The notes beneath the pieces were generated by a model. That model was not told where the DNA came from. It ran no database searches and saw only the letters and a list, made by a program, of their open reading frames with translations. This document shows, one piece after another, positions 6,599 to 11,939 of a DNA stretch of 11,939 bases; the stretch's first letter is position 1, and each line of letters starts with the position of its first letter. The stretch is from Bordetella parapertussis (GTDB lineage: Bacteria > Pseudomonadota > Gammaproteobacteria > Burkholderiales > Burkholderiaceae_B): NCBI GenBank assembly GCA_945911685.1, contig CAMEAW010000078.1:1-11939 (forward strand). The letters are read 5' to 3'. The translations under genes and the position numbers were made by a program.

Positions 6599-7609
6599 AT
6601 GAAAGCTCAAATTATCCGCGAACATGGCGATATGTCAAATATCATCTTTGAGGCCAACTGGCCCGATCCGGTGGCGGGTCCAGATGATGTTGTGCTAGAG
6701 GTAAAAGCCTGCACACTTAATTACCACGATCTGTTTACGTTGCGTGGTATGCCTGGTATCAAGCTTAATCTTCCTTTGATTATGGGCATCGATGTGGCTG
6801 GCGTGGTTGCAGCGGTGGGGGATAACGTGACTGACTGGCAGGTCGGCGATCGTGTACTGGTTGACCCGTTTGATCCGGTCACGGGCAGCCTGTTGGGTGA
6901 GCGCGCTGACGGCGGTTTGGCTGAGTTAGTCAAAGTCCCAGCAAAACAACTTCTGTCGCTGCCTGATGAGGTCTCTTTTGCTGAGGGTGCCTGTTTGCCG
7001 GTTGCCTATGGCACGGCTTATCGGATGATGGTGACCCGTGGTCAACTCAAAGCGGGTGAGAAAGTCCTTATTCTCGGGGCCTCGGGTGGCGTTGGTACCT
7101 GTTGTGTGCAATTGGCTAACATGGCTGGCTGTCATGTCGTGGTCGCCGCCTCGAGTGAAGAAAAAATCGAGCGTTTAAAACAACTAGGAGCCGCTGACGG
7201 GGTCAATTATGTGACCGATGACTGGATGCGACAGGTTCAAAAAAAATATGGCAAAGCACGGTTTGGTGGTGTAGGTGCGGCGGGTATGGATGTCGTTGTT
7301 AACTTCACAGGTGGTGACACTTGGGTGCCATCGTTGCGTTGCCTGACGAACAATGGTCGCCTTTTAACTTGCGGTGCCACGGCTGGCTTTGATCCTAAAG
7401 AAGACATTCGATACATCTGGACCTTTGAGTTGAATATCATTGGATCAAATGGTTGGCTCAGAGAAGATCTCACTTCGTTGCTAGACTTGGTACGCCAGAA
7501 AAAACTCAAGCCTGTCGTGAGTGAAACAGTAGAATTATCTCAAACGCGTTCGGCCTTTGAATTACTACAAAACCGAAAGGTCTTTGGAAAAATTGTGATT
7601 GTGCCGTAA
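6599..7609 (+). CDS. Zinc-free MDR oxidoreductase (NADPH:quinone oxidoreductase / enoyl reductase-like)
   Basis: This is a medium-chain dehydrogenase/reductase of 336 aa. The GroES-like catalytic domain (about 1-125) includes CTLNYHDLFTLRG (38-50) and PLIMGIDVAGVV (59-70). The canonical zinc-binding GHE is replaced by GID, and the four-cysteine structural zinc loop is absent, so a zinc-independent quinone-reductase or enoyl-reductase role is likelier than alcohol oxidation. The Rossmann domain carries KVLILGASGGVGTCCVQLA (145-163), and AASSEEKIERLKQLGA (174-189) is typical of NADPH-binding members. The C-terminus KVFGKIVIVP is normal, so the gene is intact. GAGAAGG ends only two bases before the ATG, a short but plausible spacing. 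It follows the ligase by 172 bases across the tandem repeats and may have its own promoter. Inferred role: reduction of an unsaturated acyl-CoA or quinone-like intermediate; the exact reaction is unknown. Confidence 0.92.
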   Translation: MKAQIIREHGDMSNIIFEANWPDPVAGPDDVVLEVKACTLNYHDLFTLRGMPGIKLNLPLIMGIDVAGVVAAVGDNVTDWQVGDRVLVDPFDPVTGSLLGERADGGLAELVKVPAKQLLSLPDEVSFAEGACLPVAYGTAYRMMVTRGQLKAGEKVLILGASGGVGTCCVQLANMAGCHVVVAASSEEKIERLKQLGAADGVNYVTDDWMRQVQKKYGKARFGGVGAAGMDVVVNFTGGDTWVPSLRCLTNNGRLLTCGATAGFDPKEDIRYIWTFELNIIGSNGWLREDLTSLLDLVRQKKLKPVVSETVELSQTRSAFELLQNRKVFGKIVIVP

Positions 7610-7679
7610 CAATAGTTTGCAACGGTGTCATCCCATTGTGCAGCGTGAAAAACCGTTGTTCTGAGGTTTGCTGCCTAGC

Positions 7680-7740
7680 GATGGCCAGACAATTGATGAA
7701 GGCAGGCCATCAAGCGTCAGGAAATTAATTAGGCAGGCCA
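7680..7740. repeat. Inverted and direct short repeats in the convergent intergenic region
   Basis: GATGGCC (7680-7686) and GGCCATC (7705-7711) form a 7-base inverted repeat with an 18-base loop. A direct repeat AGGCAGGCCA occurs at 7700-7709 and 7731-7740, the second copy inside the last codons of the minus-strand ligase. The region lies between the 3' ends of two convergent genes, so a bidirectional transcript-end structure is possible, but there is no T-run to make an intrinsic terminator convincing. Confidence 0.3.
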
Positions 7741-9387
7741 GGTATAACTAGAAAACTCTTCACGTAACTTAAGCTTCGCCATTTTTCCGGTGGCGGTTAA
7801 CGGGATCTGTTTTACAAAAACGATGTCGTCAGGTAGCCACCACTTGGCGACTTTTTCTGCCAGCATTTCAAGTAGCTTGGCTTTCAGCATGGCGTCATCG
7901 GCGGTCGCGCCCTCGCGCTTGACCACCACCAAGAGTGGACGCTCATCCCATTTTGGATGGGCAATCGCGATGCAGGCCGCCATCGCGACCTCAGGGTGTG
8001 CGCTTGCGACATTTTCAAGCTCAATCGATGAGATCCATTCGCCGCCTGATTTGATCACATCCTTGCTGCGATCAGTAATTTGCATGTTGCTATCCGCGTC
8101 AAGCGTAGCCACGTCACCGGTTGGAAACCAGCCCTCAATTAAGGGGCTTTCGGTTGCACCAAAGTAAGTGTCAATCGCCCAGCTGCTCTTGACCATGAGG
8201 TCACCAAAAGCGACGCCATCATGTAGTAAGGTCTGACCTTTTTCGTCAACGATCTTCATGTCAACGCCAAATATCGGTCGGCCCTGCTTGGCTAGAATCT
8301 GTTCTTGCTCTGTTTTGCTTTTTGAAAGATCTTTTTGTTTGAGCTTTGCAACCGAACCCACAGGCGACAACTCGGTCATGCCCCAGGCGTGAATCACTTC
8401 GATACCTTCTTTTTCAAAAGCTCGGATCATTGCAGGCGGGCAAGTCGAGCCACCAATGACCGTTCGTTTGAAGGTGGTGAACTTAAGCTTATTAGCGATC
8501 GCATGCTCGATCAGCCCAGCCCAGATCGTTGGAACGCCCGCCGACATCGTGACTGACTCTTGTTCAATGAGCGCACACAGTGAGGCGCCATCGAGCTTAG
8601 GCCCCGGAAACACGATGCGCGCACCGGCAAGCGGGCAGGCATACGGTAGGCCCCAAGCATTAACGTGAAACATGGGTACAACAGGCATGATTGACTCTTT
8701 AGCGGTAATGCCCAAAGAGTCTGGCAAGGCAACCGCGTAAGAGTGCAAGATCGTTGAGCGATGGCTATAGAGCGCGCCCTTTGGATTGCCGGTAGTGCCT
8801 GAGGTGTAACAAAGGCTTGAGGCGGCTCGTTCGTCAAAGGTAGGCCATTCATACTCGCCCGATTCTTGGGCGAGCAGGGTTTCATAGCATTCAAGCTTTA
8901 TCGTGCTGCTTTGCGGCATGTTGCCGGCATCGGTCATGCAGATCCAGTGCTTCACCGTTGGACATTGTGCGTGAAGCGCTTCGATTAAGGTCAGAAAGCT
9001 TGTGTCAAAGAACACGACCTGATCTTGGGCGTGGTTGATGATGTAGCGAAGTTGATCGGCAAACAATCGGGGGTTAATGGTGTGGCAGACTCGGGCACTG
9101 CCCGAAGAACCATAATAGATTTCTAGGTGCCGGTAGCCGTTCCAGGCAAAGGTGCCAATGCGCGCACTCGGTTCAATCTTCAGCCTGTCAAGCATCTGCG
9201 CAACTTGCTTAGCGCGAGTATGGCAATCGGCATAGGTGTAGCGATGGATATCCCCCTCGGTACGCCGCGAGACGATTTCTGTGTCGGCATGGTGCCGTGC
9301 AGCATGAACCAAGAGCCCCGATATCAGCAGCGGTTGCGACATCATTTGACCCATCAAAAGCGCTGAGTTTTCTATGATTCTAGCCAT
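7729..9387 (-). CDS. Long-chain / methylthiopropionate-type acyl-CoA synthetase
   Basis: A 552-aa adenylate-forming ligase, longer than the other ligase and from a different subgroup. The opening MGQMMSQPLLISGLLVHAARHHADTEIVSR (12-41) with EGDIHRYTYAD is characteristic of the betaproteobacterial long-chain fatty-acid ligases related to DmdB, the 3-methylmercaptopropionyl-CoA ligase. Core motifs are intact: YTSGTTGNPKG (194-204), MFHVNAWGLPY (239-249), HAWGMTELSP (333-342), GWFPTGD ending at D425, DRSKDVIKSGGEWIS (439-453) and TATGKMAK with catalytic K535. I chose the ATG at 9387 because AGGA lies about six bases upstream. An in-frame TTG at 9405 would add six residues and is less likely. The gene converges on the MDR gene (119-base gap) and diverges from the second Bug receptor, so it is probably its own transcription unit. 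It may activate medium- or long-chain, branched or sulfur-containing acids. Confidence 0.93.
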   Translation of the reverse strand: MARIIENSALLMGQMMSQPLLISGLLVHAARHHADTEIVSRRTEGDIHRYTYADCHTRAKQVAQMLDRLKIEPSARIGTFAWNGYRHLEIYYGSSGSARVCHTINPRLFADQLRYIINHAQDQVVFFDTSFLTLIEALHAQCPTVKHWICMTDAGNMPQSSTIKLECYETLLAQESGEYEWPTFDERAASSLCYTSGTTGNPKGALYSHRSTILHSYAVALPDSLGITAKESIMPVVPMFHVNAWGLPYACPLAGARIVFPGPKLDGASLCALIEQESVTMSAGVPTIWAGLIEHAIANKLKFTTFKRTVIGGSTCPPAMIRAFEKEGIEVIHAWGMTELSPVGSVAKLKQKDLSKSKTEQEQILAKQGRPIFGVDMKIVDEKGQTLLHDGVAFGDLMVKSSWAIDTYFGATESPLIEGWFPTGDVATLDADSNMQITDRSKDVIKSGGEWISSIELENVASAHPEVAMAACIAIAHPKWDERPLLVVVKREGATADDAMLKAKLLEMLAEKVAKWWLPDDIVFVKQIPLTATGKMAKLKLREEFSSYTWPA

Positions 9388-9521
9388 GGTGCGTCCTGGT
9401 CTCAAAGGGGCTTAATACTTGTTATCGATCTTCTGACGCTATCATATCGCCAAGTTGAAATGTACACTCGCACTTTCGCTCGGTCTCGACGTTTTATTCG
9501 AGCAGGTTGAACACAGATTCT

Positions 9522-9535
9522 GGAGATTCATGTGA
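9522..9535 (+). promoter_or_regulatory. Ribosome binding site with overlapping ATG-TGA and GTG start
   Basis: GGAGA at 9522-9526 precedes ATG (9530-9532), which is followed at once by TGA (9533-9535). The GTG that opens the Bug gene (9532-9534) overlaps both. Spacing from GGAGA is three bases to the ATG and five to the GTG, so the GTG is the better start. The ATG would make only a start-stop pair. Confidence 0.6.
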
Positions 9536-10512
9536 AATTACCTTTAGTCACTTCTTTTGTATTTTCGTGTTTAGTTCTCGTGGCCAGCCACTCGCGTTTA
9601 GCTGTCGCCCAAGAGTTTCCTAAGGATCAAACGATTACGATCATCGTAGGCTTTGTGGCCGGCGGTGCCTCTGACACGTCGACACGACTAATTGCCAGAG
9701 AGCTCGCCAATAATCTTGGTCAGTCTGTCGTTGTCGAGAATAAGCCTGGCGCTGGCAGCATGCTGGCCTCTCAATACGTCGCGAACGCTAAAGCGGATGG
9801 CACGGTGCTACTGCTTGGTTCGGTTGGCCCGATGGCAGTGATTCCACATTTGATGAAACTGTCTTTTGACCCGTTGCGTGATCTGGCCCCCATCACGATG
9901 GGCGTCAGTTTTGCGAACGTGTTGGTGGTGCCTGCATCTTTAAACATTACGACTCTAGCTGAGTTCGTTGCGCTCGCCAAAAAGAGTCCAGGTAAGTTGT
10001 CATACGCCTCAACTGGGATTGGGTCATCGGCGCATTTGGCCGGCGAACTTTTTGGGCAGCGCGCCGGGATAGACCTCGTGCATGTTCCTTACAAGGGTGG
10101 CAGTGCCGCGATGATTGACTTGCTCGGTTCGCGCATCGAAGCGTATTACTCAACGCCTTCGTCTGCAGCCTCACATATTCAAAGTAAAAAATTAATTGCA
10201 CTTGCCACGACTGGCTTGACGCGATCTGAGGGCCTGGCATCTTTGCCAACGATTGCAGAGTCGGGCTACCCCGATTTCAACGCCACGAACTGGTATGCCT
10301 ATGTCGCTCCGGGCAAAACACCGACTGCGATCTTAGATCGTTGGAACACAGAATTTGTTAAGGTATTGACGACCCCATCGGTTCGAGATGCTTTGCTTGC
10401 GATGGGCTTGATTCCAGATCCGATGACTCGTCAAGGCTTAGCCGACTACATGGCTAAAGAGTCAGCGACCTGGAAAGCGGTCATTCAAGAGCGCAACATC
10501 AAAATCGAGTAG
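9532..10512 (+). CDS. Second Bug-family (TctC-like) periplasmic receptor
   Basis: This is a 326-aa periplasmic solute-binding protein of the same family as the one at 646-1623 but clearly diverged from it. A signal peptide covers residues 1-26 (MKLPLVTSFVFSCLVLVAS core, cleavage after AVA), and the mature chain begins QEFPKDQTITIIVGFVAGG. The usual VPF of the first strand is VGF here. NKPGAGSMLASQYVA (70-84), ADGTVLLLG (88-96), 'GKLSYASTGIGSSAHLAGEL' at 154-173 and VHVPYKGGSAAMIDLLGSRIEA (183-204) confirm the family. The start is GTG, set by a nearby GGAGA. The gene stands alone: it diverges from the acyl-CoA ligase and ends 103 bases before the convergent unknown gene, with no TctAB partner. 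It may bind the acid activated by the adjacent ligase, an inference from position only. Confidence 0.93.
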   Translation: MKLPLVTSFVFSCLVLVASHSRLAVAQEFPKDQTITIIVGFVAGGASDTSTRLIARELANNLGQSVVVENKPGAGSMLASQYVANAKADGTVLLLGSVGPMAVIPHLMKLSFDPLRDLAPITMGVSFANVLVVPASLNITTLAEFVALAKKSPGKLSYASTGIGSSAHLAGELFGQRAGIDLVHVPYKGGSAAMIDLLGSRIEAYYSTPSSAASHIQSKKLIALATTGLTRSEGLASLPTIAESGYPDFNATNWYAYVAPGKTPTAILDRWNTEFVKVLTTPSVRDALLAMGLIPDPMTRQGLADYMAKESATWKAVIQERNIKIE

Positions 10513-10615
10513 TTCGCAGATCTGAGTGGTGAATTTGATTGCAAGTCGCTCGGGTCGATCAGTTGGCAGATCATATGGGCGTATGCGGTCACCTACAAAA
10601 AATGAGTCAGTCAGC

Positions 10616-11737
10616 TTATTGCGGCTCGCGACGCACGACTTGAACGCTGCGACGCTCGTGCTCTTTGTTATAACTAAAGGCAAAAGGCATGGGCTTCACA
10701 GCAGGGGCTTGCCGATAGGCTTGTGCAAGTGACTGCTGTTTATGCGGGCTGAACTGTTCGAAGGGCAACGAAAAGCCTCCGTACAAATCGACTGGCCCGA
10801 TCTTTTTTAAGTGTGAATAGTCTACGCCGGTCTCGTCTTGCACGACCATTGGTGCATTTTTGAGGATCATGTCTCGCAACACAATAAAGTTTCCATCTTG
10901 CAAGAGGTGAGACGCAGCCTTAATCAGCATTGGGTGTTGCGTCATGTGGCTCAACCAGCCTCGCATCGGTTCTTTGACTAAAAGATTTTGATCCGATAAA
11001 TCAAGACTGACGTAATCAAGGGCGACTGTTTTGCCATTTTTTTTCAGTACCAGGCGTACAGAGTTGTAGGGCCCAGCAGATTTGATAAATTGCCCAGACG
11101 CTGAGTCGTATGCAATGGGGTACAGCTCGACCACATCGTAGCCCGAGTACAGAGCGAAGGTCGTTAAAATAGTGGTGATACCGATATGCGCGCTTTTTGC
11201 GAAACGGTCGGCCTCAAGCTCAGCGGTAATAAAAAAGGCGTTATAGGCAAAGCGCTTCCATTCGCGTAAAAATTTGGTCTGAAAATGTTGAGCTCTTTCT
11301 GGCGACATCGGGGCCAGTAGGGCCGGTTCGCCGGCGGCTTGCATCGCGACCATGACATACCGGTCGGCATCGGGATAGAGTTCACTCAGGGTCACAAAAT
11401 CTGGACCAGAAAAGGGATAAAAAACAGTACCGGTGCCTGAGAATTTAATTTCGGTTTTGGCCCACTCGGTCATGGCATGACCATGATCCTTTTGATAAAT
11501 GGCCCAAGACCCATCTGCGATTTTTTTATTCTCGGCAGTTAAAAACGGGAACACAGCAGGGTTTGAGTGAGGGCCGACTAGATATTGACCTTGCAAGTGG
11601 GATGCTTGCTGGGTACCGCTTTTGGCGTCTGAGGCGCTTGTTTCGCCTGTTTGCGCTCGCGCGGATGTCAAGCAGACTAAGAGGCAAAGGGCGGACAGTG
11701 ACGAGGCCACCTTGAAGGTGCAAGCAAACCAGTTCAT
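10616..11737 (-). CDS. Exported protein of unknown function with FYPFSGPDF motif
   Basis: I do not assign this 373-aa protein to a named family. The N-terminus (MNWFACTFKVASSLSALCLLVCLTSARAQ) is a good Sec signal peptide with cleavage after residue 28 (ARA), so the product is probably periplasmic. There is no lipobox and no further convincing membrane segment. A low-complexity stretch rich in S, T, Q and G (29-48) precedes a folded region. FYPFSGPDF (106-114) followed by LYPDADRYVMVAMQAAGEP (120-138) is the most distinctive part. Later segments ITTILTTFALYSGYDVVELYPI (177-198) and YNSVRLVLKKNGKTVALDYVSLDLSD (214-239) look like alternating helix and strand. I chose the ATG at 11737 because it opens the signal peptide. 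An upstream in-frame ATG at 11827 would add 30 residues that bury it, although the only upstream signal at 11737 is a weak AAAGA. The gene is convergent with the Bug receptor and lies 131 bases after the SDR fragment. Confidence 0.82.
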   Translation of the reverse strand: MNWFACTFKVASSLSALCLLVCLTSARAQTGETSASDAKSGTQQASHLQGQYLVGPHSNPAVFPFLTAENKKIADGSWAIYQKDHGHAMTEWAKTEIKFSGTGTVFYPFSGPDFVTLSELYPDADRYVMVAMQAAGEPALLAPMSPERAQHFQTKFLREWKRFAYNAFFITAELEADRFAKSAHIGITTILTTFALYSGYDVVELYPIAYDSASGQFIKSAGPYNSVRLVLKKNGKTVALDYVSLDLSDQNLLVKEPMRGWLSHMTQHPMLIKAASHLLQDGNFIVLRDMILKNAPMVVQDETGVDYSHLKKIGPVDLYGGFSLPFEQFSPHKQQSLAQAYRQAPAVKPMPFAFSYNKEHERRSVQVVRREPQ

Positions 11738-11868
11738 TTTTTTCTTTACGTTAACGGAAGAGACTGCACAATTTGCGCCAATCAAAGGTCCAATCGGCCT
11801 AGATAGTCGTACTGTTTTGACACGCATATGCTGGGCGAGATAATACCCTGTACGGTCTGTTTTGTGCG

Positions 11869-11939
11869 CTAAACGATCGAGCGTGCCGAAGTGATGCCGC
11901 CATCTACTGTAAAAATAGAGCCAGAGGTGTACGCAGACT
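11869..11939 (-). CDS. SDR oxidoreductase, C-terminal end only
   Basis: The right edge holds the last 22 codons and stop of a minus-strand gene. The translation SAYTSGSIFTVDGGITSARS matches the C-terminus of classical SDR enzymes, where a (S/G)xxTGxxxxVDGG stretch forms the last core strand next to the nucleotide site. The rest lies outside the window. The gene would be transcribed leftward, toward the unknown secreted protein, and the two could be cotranscribed across the 131-base gap. Confidence 0.75.
   Translation of the reverse strand, partial: SAYTSGSIFTVDGGITSARSIV

Noticed and set aside
7790..8167. Plus-strand open frame of 125 codons, rich in Ser and Ala
   Set aside because: It is antisense to the conserved C-terminal domain of the acyl-CoA ligase, and its composition is typical of a shadow frame.
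10585..10615. Intrinsic terminator after the unknown secreted protein, suggested by a run of six T on the minus strand
   Set aside because: The preceding TGACTGACTCA stretch does not form a stable GC-rich hairpin.

Overview
The window reads as accessory or catabolic chromosome from a betaproteobacterium, most likely Burkholderiales and possibly a freshwater or Alcaligenaceae-like lineage. Two periplasmic solute-binding proteins of the Bug (TctC-like) family, which is strongly expanded in that order, sit beside CoA ligases and SDR/MDR oxidoreductases. Base composition looks close to 50% GC by eye, lower than in Bordetella or Achromobacter. No RNA gene, transposase, integrase, CRISPR array or phage gene is visible. 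No gene-free stretch exceeds 300 bases.

Left arm (1-3669, all on the minus strand, transcribed leftward): a short-chain dehydrogenase, a branched-chain-amino-acid-type periplasmic binding protein, a Bug receptor and a ModA-like binding-fold protein that runs off the left edge. Gaps are 21, 63 and 22 bases, so this looks like one operon. It holds three binding-protein folds from three different families and no membrane or ATPase component. The ModA-like one has no export signal.

Divergent regulatory region (3670-3861): a good minus-strand promoter, a plausible plus-strand promoter, a perfect 6+1+6 palindrome and two direct repeats spaced exactly 20 bases. Together they look like a shared operator for the leftward and rightward operons.

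Middle (3862-7609, plus strand): a glyoxalase-like (VOC) protein, a PaaI-type hotdog thioesterase, an acyl-CoA synthetase that begins directly after the thioesterase stop, a 172-base gap with three and a half 25-base tandem repeats, then a quinone-oxidoreductase-type MDR enzyme. A plausible reading is uptake of an organic acid, CoA activation, redox processing by MDR and SDR enzymes, and release or proofreading by the thioesterase. The substrate cannot be read from the sequence.

Right part (7729-11939): a second, larger acyl-CoA synthetase of the DmdB/long-chain type on the minus strand, divergent from a second Bug receptor on the plus strand. A secreted protein of unknown function follows on the minus strand, and the right edge holds the last 22 codons of another SDR enzyme.
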